From Hymenobacter terrenus (GTDB lineage: Bacteria; Bacteroidota; Bacteroidia; Cytophagales; Hymenobacteraceae): a stretch of DNA of 64,000 bases. The stretch covers positions 124,001 through 188,000 of the forward strand of contig NZ_LATM01000004.1 in the NCBI RefSeq assembly GCF_000972495.1, written 5' to 3'. The position numbers were made by a program, and so were the translations under genes. Under the pieces are notes generated by a model that ran no database searches, was not told the origin of the DNA, and was given only the letters and a program-made list of their open reading frames with translations. This document shows, one piece after another, positions 1 to 8,957 of the stretch; position 1 is the first letter of the stretch; each line of letters opens with the position of its first letter.

Positions 1-522
1 GAATACACGGGCGTACCCGGCACCACAGTGGCAGCGGCCGTAGCCGTGCTTATCTACTTTTTGAGCCCCATTGACCTGATTCCGGACTTCATTCCAGTGC
101 TGGGCCTGCTCGACGACGTGGCCCTGGTGGCTTGGTTCTCGACTACGTTGAAAGGCGAAATGGACAAGTTTCTGGAGTGGGAGTCGACTCGCCCGCAACT
201 AGCCGCTATTGCGGCCACCTCGGCTGCGCCTGTTGCAACGGCTCCGGCTGGCTCCTCCCATGCTTCCGCCACTGCCTCTGACCGTGCCCAACCAGCTGCC
301 GAATCGGCGAAGCAACACGGCACCACCGACGCGCCCACCAATCCCGCTTCTAATACCGACTCAGGACTGGGCTCGCCTGAAAGCAGCAGCCCTCGCCCGG
401 TACATGAGGCTGGCCCCGATACCCAGCCTACGGGCACAAACAGCGGCACGGCCAACACCTGGGAAGGCAGCCGCAATGGCACCGACGCTGGCAATCTCGA
501 TACCGGCGGCAACGTGCGCTAG
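1..522 (+). CDS. DUF1232 (YkvA-type) membrane protein, 5' end missing
   Basis: The frame is open to the left edge of the window, so the true start lies outside; the first internal GTG is at 28. The visible N-terminal part contains the signature SPIDLIPDFIPVLG followed by LLDDVALVAW, typical of the DUF1232/YkvA family, small proteins with one or two hydrophobic helices and unknown function. The last ~110 residues are a low-complexity tail rich in Ala, Thr, Ser, Pro and Gly with no recognisable domain, unusual for this family, whose members normally end soon after the core. A terminator lies 20 bases downstream. The family call is firm; the role is unknown. Confidence 0.8.
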   Translation, partial: EYTGVPGTTVAAAVAVLIYFLSPIDLIPDFIPVLGLLDDVALVAWFSTTLKGEMDKFLEWESTRPQLAAIAATSAAPVATAPAGSSHASATASDRAQPAAESAKQHGTTDAPTNPASNTDSGLGSPESSSPRPVHEAGPDTQPTGTNSGTANTWEGSRNGTDAGNLDTGGNVR

Positions 523-541
523 CTTTCGTTTCCGCTAAGCA

Positions 542-577
542 AAAAAGCCCCGGCAACCTGTGTTGCCGGGGCTTTTT
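542..577. terminator. Bidirectional rho-independent terminator
   Basis: A perfect 16-bp inverted repeat AAAAAGCCCCGGCAAC / GTTGCCGGGGCTTTTT with a 4-base loop. It is GC-rich at the stem and flanked by A- and T-runs on either side, so it can stop transcription from the DUF1232 gene on the left and from the leftward carrier-protein gene on the right. Confidence 0.92.
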
Positions 578-597
578 GCTGGAAATAACCCTTAGCC

Positions 598-864
598 TTA
601 GGCCGCCGCCGCGTGGTCGCGTACGTAGCGCACGAAGTCGCCCACTGTGTAGAGCGGCACCTCGTCGGGGATGACGATGCTGAAGTTGCGCTCCAGCTCA
701 AGAATGATGTCAACAACGTCGACGGTGTCGAAACGCAGGTCGCGGGCGAGGCTAGCAGTTTTGCGCACACGGCTGGCCCGGATGGCCTTACGCTTGCTGA
801 TGATACGAAAAACCTGCTGCTCGATGGAAGCGGTGGGAGCTGGGTTAGTGGTGGATACGTACAT
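598..864 (-). CDS. Acyl carrier protein-like protein with Thr at the carrier site
   Basis: 88 residues from the ATG at 864; a longer open frame exists upstream but its translation looks non-coding. Residues 14-85 align by eye with acyl carrier proteins: the DL..D..D..D helix II motif and the IPDE acidic stretch are present. In the canonical D-S-L-D motif the serine that accepts 4'-phosphopantetheine is replaced: here it reads D-T-V-D, with Thr47 (codon ACC). The protein therefore may not be loaded by a phosphopantetheinyl transferase in the usual way. The N-terminal half is very basic (KRKAIRASRVRK). It lies downstream of the efflux operon on the same strand but is separated by 126 bases and a hairpin, so it is probably transcribed alone. 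Confidence 0.82.
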   Translation of the reverse strand: MYVSTTNPAPTASIEQQVFRIISKRKAIRASRVRKTASLARDLRFDTVDVVDIILELERNFSIVIPDEVPLYTVGDFVRYVRDHAAAA

Positions 865-925
865 AAATAGTGCAAAAAAGAGGTGAGTTCTGAGATATTG
901 GGAATAGCTGGGGCGCGATTGCGGA

Positions 926-974
926 GGTACCCGCCGATGGTTGATGCAGCAACAAGAACCGGCCGGCGGGTACC
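926..974. repeat. Hairpin between the efflux operon and the carrier protein gene
   Basis: Perfect 11-bp inverted repeat GGTACCCGCCG (926-936) / CGGCGGGTACC (964-974) with a 27-base loop, 17 bases after the stop codon of the RND pump gene. There is no T-run, so it is either a weak terminator or an RNA-stabilising 3' structure. Confidence 0.6.
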
Positions 975-990
975 GACAACGCATAAATTA

Positions 991-3900
991 TTAAGCTAGT
1001 ACCGGCGGCGAATCCGCTTCTATTTTCCTAGAGTCTACCTCAACCGAATTGGTTGCAAGGGTATCCGGATTTTTTCCGGATATTTTTCCTTTTAGCGTTT
1101 CGCTCAGCAGGTACATTACCGGCACTACCACCAGCGTCACCAATGTGGCAAAGCTCAGGCCAAAGATGATGGTCCAGGCCAGTGGGCCCCAGAAAGTCAC
1201 CGATTCGCCGCCAATGAAGAAGTGCGGGTGACCGGAATTGAACAGTTCGTAAAAGTCAATATTCAGTCCAATGGCCAGTGGAATGAGACCCAGGATGGCC
1301 GCGGTAGCCGTGAGGATAACCGGGTTGAGGCGAGTGCGGCCGGCCAAAATGATGGCCTCACGCATCGGCATGCCCTGCGAGCGGAGCATGTCAGTGAATT
1401 CGACCAACAGGATACCATTTTTCACCACGATACCCGCTAGGGCGATGATGCCCACCCCCGTCATCACAATGCTGATGTTCATGCCGGTGATGGCCAACCC
1501 GAGGAGTACGCCGATGATGGAAAAAATTACCTCCGACAAAATGATGAGCGGCTTGCTGAACGAGTTGAACTGCGTAACCAGAATGAGGAAAATCAGGCCC
1601 AGCGCACCGAGGCCAGCCATGGGCAGGAAGTCGCTGGTTTCTTTTTGGTCTTCTTCAGCGCCGCCCATTTTGATGGTGTAGCCAGGCGGCGTGGGGAAGG
1701 ATTGAAGGGCGCGGCGAATATTGGCCACTACATCGGGACCGGTGAAACCGTTGAGCACGTTGGACGAGATAGTAATAACCCGCTTCACGTCTTTGCGTTT
1801 GATACCGCCGTAGGTGGTGCTGTAGGTAACATCGGCTACCGATGAGATGGGCACCTGACGCACCGAGCCCGTGGCATCGCGGAAGGTGAGTGGCGCGTTC
1901 ACGATGGCATTCACGTCTTGGCGGTAAGGCTTGGCGTAGCGCACCTGAATGGGATATTCATCGTCGGATGTTTTGAATTTGCTTGCCTCAGTACCATAGA
2001 TGGATGTGCGAACCTCGAAGCCAATCTGGCCGGTGGTGATGCCTTCGCGGTTGGCCCGCACACGGTCGATGTTGACGGCAATTTCCGGGTTGCGGTCTTC
2101 CAGGTTAGAACGCAGCTGCTCAACGCCCCCAATTTTCAGCGAGTCGATGTAGCGAGTCACTTTCTTGGAAAGGTTAGCCAACGCCACGTAGTCGTCGCCA
2201 GCTACTTCAATGGCTATTTCCTTGCCCGAGGGCGGGCCACTCGATTCCTGGTCTACCGATATCTCAGCTCCTGGAATGCCTTTTACCACTTCCCGAATTT
2301 TATCCATGTAAATACTGGTAGCCTGTCCCTTGCGCTCGCTGAGCTCCTTAAAAGCCACCGCTACCTTGCCCATATGCGACTGCGACACGCCTTGAGCAGT
2401 AGCTTCGGCTGGGTCGCCGGCACCAATGGCCACGTTGGTAATCAGCGATTCCACGTCGGGGTTATGCTCACCGATGACGCCATAGATGCGTTTCTCCAGC
2501 ACACGAGTGATGGAGTCAGTTACCTCCACGCGGGTACCAACCGGCATCATGAGGTAGGTGTAAATGAACTTGGGGTCACCTTTGGGAAAGAAGGCGACTT
2601 TGGGCTGCCGAATGCCTACGGCCACGATAGAAATGATGAACAGGAACACCATACCAAGCATAACGAGGCCCTGGCGCCAGAGCGTGCCACCCGTCACGGT
2701 CCGCACCAGGTTGGCATAGCCGTTCTGGAAGCGCGGCAGAATGTTGCGCTGGAAACCAGCAATGAGGTGCACCAACACAAAGCGGTCGAGGAAGCAGAGC
2801 GCGATAATGGTCACCGTGAGGTTGCCCAGGAAGGTGGAGCCCGATACGTACCCGATGATGGCTACCAGCAGCAGCGCGCCCATGGCTAGCAGGAAGCCAC
2901 GGGTCAGTTTGGGGCTACCTGCATCTTCAAGGTGCTCGTCACGCTTCATAAAGCTCACGGCAAATACCGGGTTCATGATGAAGGCCACGATGAGCGACGA
3001 CATCAGTGTGAGAATGAGCGTGACCGGCAGATAATACATGAACGAGCCCACAATACCCGGCCAGAACAGCAGCGGCACAAACGGCGCCACTGTAGTCAGT
3101 GTACCGGCCAAAACGGGTACGAATACCTCGCCCGCCGCAAATTTGGCCGCCTTGGGCGTATCGAGGTTGGGGTGCTCGTGCAGCAGACGGTGGGTATTTT
3201 CGATAACCACAATGGCATCATCGACCACAATACCCAGCGCGAGCAGGAAGGCGAACAGCACAATCATGTTCAGCGAGAAGCCGAAGCCAGGAAGCATCAC
3301 AAAGGCCAGGAACATGCTCAGCGGCACTGACAAACCAACGAACAATGCGTTGGTGGTACCCATGAAGAAGAGCAGAATCAACGTCACCAGCAGGAAGCCG
3401 ATGATAATAGTGTTGATAAGGTCGTTGAGGGTAACGCGGGTGTCGTTCGACGTGTCACCAGTTACAGTGATAGTCAACTCCTTGGGCAATGACGATTTTG
3501 AATCAGCAATAATTTGCTTGATTTTATCGGAGGCATCAATCAGGTTCTCGCCCTGGCGCTTCACCACGTTCAGAGTAATGGCGGGCTTGCCATCGAGGCG
3601 AGCGTAGCTTTCGCGGTCCTTAAAGGCATCCTCGACGGTGGCGATGTCACCGAGCCGCACAGGCGAGCCATTGAGGTTCTTGATTTGGATATCGGCAATA
3701 TCGGCGGCACGGACATACTGGCCGGCCACACGCACAGCCCGCTTCTGGGTGCCCACGTCGATAGAGCCACCCGATATGGTCACGTTCTCGCCACTAATGG
3801 CGCGGGTGATGTCGGAGAAAGCCAAGCGCGAAGCACGCAGCTTGTACAAGTCCACGTCCACGTTCACTTGCTGGTCGAGGGCACCAACGATGTCAACCCG

Positions 3901-4434
3901 CGTGATTTCGGGCAGGGCTTCCATCTTGTCCTGAAAGTCGTCGGCAAACTTTTTGAGCTGTACCACCGAGAGGTTGCCCGCCAGGTTGACGTACATAATG
4001 GGTTGCTCCGAGAAGTTCACCTCGTTAACCGTCGGTGGCGAGGGCAGGTCCGTGGGCAGTTCGGTAGAAGCCTTATCCACGGCATCCTTAATGAGCTGCT
4101 TAGCATACTGCACGTCTACGTTGGAGTTGAACTCCACGTCTACGATGCAATAGTCCTGGTTGGAGGTTGAGTTGATTTTCTTCACTCCGTTCACGCTCTT
4201 AATCTCTTTCTCTAACTGGCGCGTAACGAGGTTCTCAATGTCAGCCGGTGAGGTTCCGGGGTACACCGTGGCCACGATGATGCGCGGAATCACAATGTCC
4301 GGAAACTTCTCTTTGCCCAGTTTGATGTAGGCAAAAATGCCGGCCAGGCACAATATCACCGTGATGATGTAGATACTGGTTTTGTTGTTGATGGACCAAC
4401 TGGTGGGGCCAAATTCTTTTTCGATGTCCTGCAT
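991..4434 (-). CDS. RND-type efflux pump inner-membrane subunit (AcrB/HAE family)
   Basis: 1147 residues. The proton-driven pump of a tripartite efflux system in the inner membrane. Seen: N-terminal helix after a short cytosolic stretch, the periplasmic porter motif (GTSPADIENLVT), the TM4 proton-relay motif GIVVDDAIVVIEN with paired aspartates near residue 400, a second set of porter segments, and the repeated C-terminal membrane block ending in LVVVPVMYLL. It is ~100 residues longer than typical AcrB; the extra length lies in the middle, after TM6, where an added hydrophobic pair (residues ~515-565) is visible. It is the last gene of the operon tetR-tolC-adaptor-pump, 110 bases after the adaptor. 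Substrate cannot be told from sequence. Confidence 0.93.
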   Translation of the reverse strand: MQDIEKEFGPTSWSINNKTSIYIITVILCLAGIFAYIKLGKEKFPDIVIPRIIVATVYPGTSPADIENLVTRQLEKEIKSVNGVKKINSTSNQDYCIVDVEFNSNVDVQYAKQLIKDAVDKASTELPTDLPSPPTVNEVNFSEQPIMYVNLAGNLSVVQLKKFADDFQDKMEALPEITRVDIVGALDQQVNVDVDLYKLRASRLAFSDITRAISGENVTISGGSIDVGTQKRAVRVAGQYVRAADIADIQIKNLNGSPVRLGDIATVEDAFKDRESYARLDGKPAITLNVVKRQGENLIDASDKIKQIIADSKSSLPKELTITVTGDTSNDTRVTLNDLINTIIIGFLLVTLILLFFMGTTNALFVGLSVPLSMFLAFVMLPGFGFSLNMIVLFAFLLALGIVVDDAIVVIENTHRLLHEHPNLDTPKAAKFAAGEVFVPVLAGTLTTVAPFVPLLFWPGIVGSFMYYLPVTLILTLMSSLIVAFIMNPVFAVSFMKRDEHLEDAGSPKLTRGFLLAMGALLLVAIIGYVSGSTFLGNLTVTIIALCFLDRFVLVHLIAGFQRNILPRFQNGYANLVRTVTGGTLWRQGLVMLGMVFLFIISIVAVGIRQPKVAFFPKGDPKFIYTYLMMPVGTRVEVTDSITRVLEKRIYGVIGEHNPDVESLITNVAIGAGDPAEATAQGVSQSHMGKVAVAFKELSERKGQATSIYMDKIREVVKGIPGAEISVDQESSGPPSGKEIAIEVAGDDYVALANLSKKVTRYIDSLKIGGVEQLRSNLEDRNPEIAVNIDRVRANREGITTGQIGFEVRTSIYGTEASKFKTSDDEYPIQVRYAKPYRQDVNAIVNAPLTFRDATGSVRQVPISSVADVTYSTTYGGIKRKDVKRVITISSNVLNGFTGPDVVANIRRALQSFPTPPGYTIKMGGAEEDQKETSDFLPMAGLGALGLIFLILVTQFNSFSKPLIILSEVIFSIIGVLLGLAITGMNISIVMTGVGIIALAGIVVKNGILLVEFTDMLRSQGMPMREAIILAGRTRLNPVILTATAAILGLIPLAIGLNIDFYELFNSGHPHFFIGGESVTFWGPLAWTIIFGLSFATLVTLVVVPVMYLLSETLKGKISGKNPDTLATNSVEVDSRKIEADSPPVLA

Positions 4435-4544
4435 GATTGGGTAATGCTAAGGAAAATAACTACTTATAACGCAACTTCTGACCTGTTGCCTCAGCACCAG
4501 CGGTACTAAAGGAGTTGAGGCAGCACCGACCTATCGAAAGCCCT

Positions 4545-5720
4545 CTAGCTAGCCGTCCCGGACACGGCTACTCGCTGGCCTTCATTGAGGTTCTGGTAGC
4601 CGCCGGAAATCACTTCGTCATTGGTAGCCAAGCCACTAATTACTTCTATCCGGCCGTTGTAGGTGTTGCCGGTCTTGATAAGGCGCTTCTTGGCTATGAC
4701 CTTGCCGCCCTCCCGACCCACTACGTAAACGTAGCTGTTCTGCTCGTCTTTTTGCACCAAGTCTACAGGCAGCACATTGGTATTGACTCGGTTATAGTTC
4801 TGAATACGCACGGTAGCCACCATATTGGGACGCAATTGATTGGCCTTATTAGCCGGCAAGCGTAGCTCCACGGTGAAGGTGCGGCTGGTGGGGTCGATGG
4901 ACTTGCCCACAGCGCGCACCGTAGAGGTAATTTCCTCACCACTCAGGTCCGGAATGGTCACGAGAGCTTTGTCGCCATTTTTGATGCCGTTGGCATAGGT
5001 CTCACTCACATCAGCCAGGATTTTACCGCCCGAGCCGCTGGTCAGGCGTACCACCGGCGTACCAGGAGCCACCGTTTCGCCTAGCTTAGGCATCACGTCG
5101 TCGACCGAGCCGCTGAAGGGTGCCACTACATTGTATAGCGCGCGCTGCTGGTTCAGAGTCGAGAGATTGCGCTGCAAGGCCTCGTAGTTGTTTTTGGCTT
5201 GTAGGTACTGGATTTCGGTGCCAATCTGCTGCTTCCACAGGCCACTTTGCTTTTCGTAGACCGTGCGGGCCAAGTCCATGCGGGTGCGTAGCTCGGCAAT
5301 GCTGGCATCTAGAATGTTAGCGTCGATAGTAGCCAGCACTTGGCCTTTGCTCACCCGGTCGCCGCGCTGCACGCGCACACTGGTGAGGTTGCCCGCCGCC
5401 CGGGCTCCCACGGTGGCATTCTGGTCGTAGTCGACGCGGCCCTGCACTTCGAGGTAACTCCGAAAATTTTCGGGCTGCACCTTAATAATAGACACTGGCG
5501 TAGCGGCCACGGTGGCGGAATCGGCACCAGTGCCGGCCTTGGCTTCGAGCTCGGCTATTTTAGCCTGGGTCGCGGCTTGCTCTTGCTTCAGTTTGGCCAG
5601 CTCGGCCTTGGGGTCTTTGCTGCTACCGCCGCACGAAGCCAGAAATAAGCTGGTTGCTAATAGCTGATAGCTGATAGCTTTTTTCAGGAAGTTGTTATTG
5701 GTTGCAAAAGGAGTGTTCAT
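4545..5720 (-). CDS. RND efflux periplasmic adaptor (membrane fusion lipoprotein)
   Basis: 391 residues from the ATG at 5720; a TTG 21 bases upstream is less likely. The signal peptide ends in a lipobox FLASC with lipidated Cys30, so the protein is anchored in a membrane facing the periplasm. A short coiled coil (residues ~40-63, [20 protein letters not shown]) precedes the biotinyl-lipoyl-like half motif ([17 protein letters not shown]), an alpha-hairpin, the second half motif ([17 protein letters not shown]) and the beta-barrel. It links the pump (next gene) with the outer-membrane channel (previous gene). The signal peptide is encoded partly by a 7-bp tandem repeat, described separately. 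Confidence 0.92.
   Translation of the reverse strand: MNTPFATNNNFLKKAISYQLLATSLFLASCGGSSKDPKAELAKLKQEQAATQAKIAELEAKAGTGADSATVAATPVSIIKVQPENFRSYLEVQGRVDYDQNATVGARAAGNLTSVRVQRGDRVSKGQVLATIDANILDASIAELRTRMDLARTVYEKQSGLWKQQIGTEIQYLQAKNNYEALQRNLSTLNQQRALYNVVAPFSGSVDDVMPKLGETVAPGTPVVRLTSGSGGKILADVSETYANGIKNGDKALVTIPDLSGEEITSTVRAVGKSIDPTSRTFTVELRLPANKANQLRPNMVATVRIQNYNRVNTNVLPVDLVQKDEQNSYVYVVGREGGKVIAKKRLIKTGNTYNGRIEVISGLATNDEVISGGYQNLNEGQRVAVSGTAS
5661..5679. repeat. 7-bp tandem repeat inside the adaptor signal-peptide codons
   Basis: TAGCTGA is repeated 2.7 times (TAGCTGATAGCTGATAGCT) within codons ~14-20 of the adaptor gene, upstream of the lipobox. The unit is not a multiple of three, so gain or loss of one copy would shift the reading frame just after the start. 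Confidence 0.75.
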
Positions 5721-5791
5721 CTGTTTCACGCGAGGTTTCAAAAATTGAGGGGAAGGCCATCAACTGCTAGCTGACAGCCGTGAGCTAACCG

Positions 5792-7471
5792 CTATTTCGT
5801 AGCCTGATACAGCTCGCCAGTCGCCTTATCGCGGTCGACCTTCGCCACGAGCACGTCGTAAATAGCACCGTAGTAGTTGGTCTGCGCCGTGCGCAGGTCG
5901 GTTTCGGCGGTGATGACTTCCAGGTTAGAACCCACCCCGGCGTTGAACTTGATGCGCGTGACGCGAGCCACGTCAGTGGCCAGGTCCAGGTTGGCTTTTT
6001 GGTTGTCGAGCACGTCGAGGGCGTTTACCAGCGTGGTGCGGCTTTGCGCGTCCTCCAGGTCGATGCTCTGCTTCAGTGTTTCGAAGCCTTTCTCAATGGT
6101 TTGCTGCGCGATGCGGCCTTGCTGCACCTGGTACTTCCGGCGGAAGCCGTCGAACACCGGCACCTGCAAGCTCAGCCCCACGTTGCCAAAGCCAAACCAG
6201 TTCTGGTTGGGGAAGCCATTGCTGCTGCGCGAGTTGGGGCCGCGGAAGGCAAATAAGTCGCTGGCCGATTTAGCCGAGCCCGTGAAGCCATATGCGCCCG
6301 TGAGTACGAGGCGCGGGTAAGCTCCCGCCTGCCGGTTGCGCAAGTCGAGGCCCGCCAGCGCCTGCTGCGTTTCCAGGGTCGTGAACTCGATGCGGTTGTT
6401 GTAGTTCAGGGCACCGCGGGCGGCTGGGGGCAGGCCACCCGAGAGCGCGTTTTGCTGGTCGAGGCGGTTTTGCACGGCCGCGTTATCAGTGTTGGGCGTT
6501 GTTGGCGCGGTGGGAACATTGCCTTGGCCGGCGCCCCCATTGGCAAAGTCGGCAGTACCGAGGCGCTGCCGAAGCGCGGCGGCATCCACCACCGCCGCCC
6601 CGAGGGAATCGGTGAGCTGCACGCTCTGCTGCTGGGGCAGGCCCATCTGAAACTTGAGCAGAGCCACGCTCAGCTCCGTTAGGCGCTGGGCTTTTTGCTG
6701 CTCTACCACCAGGTTGTTACGCTGCACACGTAGGCGGTCCACATCCAGCTTCTCAGCAAAGCCGGCTTTGAAGGTTTGGTTAGTTTGAAACAGCACGGTA
6801 TCGAGCCGCTGCACATTGCGGGCCAGCAGAGCCAGGCGTGAGCGGGCTACGAGCGTGCTGTAGTAGGCCTTACTCACCTGTTCAACCACATCTATCTCAG
6901 CCTGCTGAGTTTGCTTTTTAGCCAGCTCAGTGTACACCTTAGCTGCCTTCAGCCCAATAAGATACGAGCCATCAAACAGCAGTTGCGACACCGAGGCGCT
7001 GGTGTTGCCGGCGTACCGCAGGCCGAAGGCAATGGCCTGCGGCGGTTGTGGTTCCGATGGCAGCGTAACGGGCCTGATATTAACTGTTTGACCCGATTGC
7101 GCAGCTGCAATATCAGTCGCCGTGAGGGGCGTAGCCGTGGGCCCGCCACCGAATCCGGAGAAATCGACAAGGCTCTTTTGCAGTTTGAAGTTGTCCGACA
7201 GGTTAGTAGCCAGGTTCACTTGGGGCAGGCCTTGGCTCTTGATTTCGCCCACGCGGGCTTTAGCCGTAGCTTCGGCCAAGCGGGTAGCCAGCAGTGAGGG
7301 CTTATTCTGCACCGCGTAACTAACAGCTTGTTGCAGGCTCAGGGGCATGATACCGGTAGCAGGCGGGGCCGTCGGCAGCGCCGAGGGCTGGGACTGGGCA
7401 AGCAGTTCTTGCGGCACGGCCGCACTCAGGGCAGCCAGCAGCAGGAATCTGGGTCGAAACAACATCTTCAT
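5792..7471 (-). CDS. TolC-family outer-membrane efflux channel
   Basis: 559 residues. A signal peptide (MKMLFRPRFLLLAALSAAV...LLAQ) is followed by two copies of the OEP repeat: the first starts near residue 45 (LSLQQAVSYAVQNKPSLLATRLAE), the second ends with FNAGVGSNLEVITAETDLRTAQ near the C-terminus, the usual duplicated coiled-coil/beta-strand unit of TolC proteins. Between them is a ~60-residue insert rich in Asn, Gly, Ala and Thr. It lies between tetR (38 bases upstream) and the adaptor (71 bases downstream), so it is the outer-membrane exit duct of the same pump. An alternative start two codons in (MLFRP) cannot be excluded. Confidence 0.93.
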   Translation of the reverse strand: MKMLFRPRFLLLAALSAAVPQELLAQSQPSALPTAPPATGIMPLSLQQAVSYAVQNKPSLLATRLAEATAKARVGEIKSQGLPQVNLATNLSDNFKLQKSLVDFSGFGGGPTATPLTATDIAAAQSGQTVNIRPVTLPSEPQPPQAIAFGLRYAGNTSASVSQLLFDGSYLIGLKAAKVYTELAKKQTQQAEIDVVEQVSKAYYSTLVARSRLALLARNVQRLDTVLFQTNQTFKAGFAEKLDVDRLRVQRNNLVVEQQKAQRLTELSVALLKFQMGLPQQQSVQLTDSLGAAVVDAAALRQRLGTADFANGGAGQGNVPTAPTTPNTDNAAVQNRLDQQNALSGGLPPAARGALNYNNRIEFTTLETQQALAGLDLRNRQAGAYPRLVLTGAYGFTGSAKSASDLFAFRGPNSRSSNGFPNQNWFGFGNVGLSLQVPVFDGFRRKYQVQQGRIAQQTIEKGFETLKQSIDLEDAQSRTTLVNALDVLDNQKANLDLATDVARVTRIKFNAGVGSNLEVITAETDLRTAQTNYYGAIYDVLVAKVDRDKATGELYQATK

Positions 7472-7509
7472 AACAGCAAAAAGGGTAACGAGTAAGCGGG
7501 AATTGCGGG

Positions 7510-8124
7510 TTATTCTTCTTCAGTCACGTGGCGGTACTGGTTGATGAGCTTATGGCCCTTGATGGTGGCCACCCCCAGCATAAAATGCTCTACTAATGCA
7601 ACTGAGACACGCTCGGCCCCAAACCGCTGGGGTGGGTAGAGAGTCGCGTCGAAGAGCAGTTCAATCTCTGCCAGACGCAGGCGAGCCAATACCTCCACGT
7701 CCAGGTCGGACCGATAGAGGCCTTCGGCAATGCCCCGGCGCAGGTTGTCGATGATTTGAGAGAGGATAAACTCGTGCTTGTGAACCATCCAGAGCTTCCA
7801 GGCTTCGGCGTGAAACTTCTGGAGGTCGTAAAAAATACTGGGGTGAATGTTGGTGAACTGCTGCTTCATCCACTCCATCATTCGAAACAGCTCGTCGATG
7901 GCTGACCCCGCGGCTTCTATCAAGCTAGTGCATTCGCGCTGAGTTGAGTCGAGGTGGTGAGTCATCATTCCAAGCACAATCTGGTCCTTGTTTTCGAACC
8001 ATTTATAAAGAGTCTTTTTCGACATGGCCATATCAGCGGCGATGTCGTCCATGCTCACGCTTTTGATGCCATTGCGCATAAAAAGATTTTGCGCATGATG
8101 AAGAATTCGGTCTTTGATTTCCAT
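7510..8124 (-). CDS. TetR/AcrR-family repressor of the efflux operon
   Basis: 204 residues from the ATG at 8124; the open frame upstream crosses the promoter and is not coding. The N-terminal DNA-binding domain is clear: residues 22-47 read SVSMDDIAADMAMSKKTLYKWFENKD, the helix-turn-helix of TetR proteins with the typical KKTLYKWF recognition helix (quoted in two parts here: SVSMDDIAADMA and MSKKTLYKWF). The C-terminal ligand domain is not assignable to a known subclass. It is the first gene of the operon and a 12-bp inverted repeat sits directly upstream, so it most likely represses its own operon until an efflux substrate binds. Confidence 0.92.
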   Translation of the reverse strand: MEIKDRILHHAQNLFMRNGIKSVSMDDIAADMAMSKKTLYKWFENKDQIVLGMMTHHLDSTQRECTSLIEAAGSAIDELFRMMEWMKQQFTNIHPSIFYDLQKFHAEAWKLWMVHKHEFILSQIIDNLRRGIAEGLYRSDLDVEVLARLRLAEIELLFDATLYPPQRFGAERVSVALVEHFMLGVATIKGHKLINQYRHVTEEE

Positions 8125-8452
8125 AGTTAACACGACAAAGATACAATGGAAACTTTTATCGTCTCTAAAGTTTCCATTAATTTTATCGCAATCATCCTTT
8201 GGGTAGAATTCGTTCCCGCCCGGTGATGGACGAATTGTGGGACAATTTATTTTGGCCCTCATCGAAAAATTTCATTCCTCCGGCAACCTACAGACTAAAT
8301 TCAGTAGCAATGTAAAGCTAATATCATTAGCTTACTTATCGCAACTAGTCCTATTATTAATTTATGAACAAGGGTCACCATTCGGTTAGTCTAAAGCACT
8401 ATTGGCGGGTACTTTTGTATAGGCTCTGTCGGGCTGCTCTTATTTTACCCCC
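8125..8452. other. Intergenic region between tetR and ispF
   Basis: 328 bases between divergent genes. The left 55 bases hold the efflux promoter and operator. The middle is AT-richer than the surroundings with no credible gene. Near the right end TACTTTTG (8410-8417) matches the -7 motif and may serve ispF, 36 bases before its start; a clear -33 TTG at the usual distance was not found. Confidence 0.55.
8136..8178 (-). promoter_or_regulatory. Efflux operon promoter overlapped by a palindromic operator
   Basis: On the minus strand TATCTTTG (8136-8143) matches the Bacteroidota -7 motif TAnnTTTG and lies 12 bases upstream of the tetR start codon. Immediately upstream is a perfect inverted repeat: AATGGAAACTTT (8145-8156) and AAAGTTTCCATT (8167-8178), 10-base spacer. 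Half-site centres are 22 bp apart, about two helical turns, so a dimer or pair of dimers would lie on one face. The position over the -33 region fits repression by the adjacent TetR protein. Confidence 0.78.
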
Positions 8453-8932
8453 ATGAAAATTCGCACTGGCTTCGGCTACGACGTTCACCAATTACAAGAA
8501 GGGTTGCCATTCTGGCTCGGTGGCATCCAGGTGCCGCACACGCACGGTGCCCTGGGCCACTCCGATGCCGACGTGCTCATTCACGTTATCTGCGACGCGC
8601 TGTTGGGTGCGGCTAACCTGCGCGACATCGGCTTCCATTTCCCTGATACTGACCCGCAATACAAAGGCATCGACTCGAAGCGCCTGCTCAGCGAGGTGAT
8701 GCGCCTGCTGCGGGCCAAGGGCTACGAAGTGAGCAACATCGACTCCACTGTCTGCCTGGAGCAGCCCAAAGTAAACCCGCACATTGCCGAAATGCAGCGC
8801 GTGCTGGCCGCCGTGATGGGAATTGCCGAGGATGACATTTCCATCAAAGCAACCACCACCGAAAAACTTGGCTTTGTAGGTCGGCAAGAAGGCGTGGCGG
8901 CCTATGCCACCGTGCTCATTCAACAAGCCTAA
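8453..8932 (+). CDS. ispF: 2-C-methyl-D-erythritol 2,4-cyclodiphosphate synthase
   Basis: 159 residues, the normal length. Catalyses cyclisation of CDP-methylerythritol 2-phosphate to the 2,4-cyclodiphosphate with release of CMP, fifth step of the MEP isoprenoid pathway, in the cytosol as a trimer. Zinc ligands are visible: Asp10 and His12 in GYDVH and His44 in HSDADVLIH; the CMP-binding region ends with KATTTEKLGFVGRQEG, a family hallmark. Start ATG at 8453 has the canonical MKIRTGFGYD beginning. The next gene begins 25 bases after its stop, so the peptidase gene may be co-transcribed. No other MEP gene is nearby. Confidence 0.97.
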   Translation: MKIRTGFGYDVHQLQEGLPFWLGGIQVPHTHGALGHSDADVLIHVICDALLGAANLRDIGFHFPDTDPQYKGIDSKRLLSEVMRLLRAKGYEVSNIDSTVCLEQPKVNPHIAEMQRVLAAVMGIAEDDISIKATTTEKLGFVGRQEGVAAYATVLIQQA

Positions 8933-8957
8933 CAACCCTGTTATCCCTCTTCGCTTC

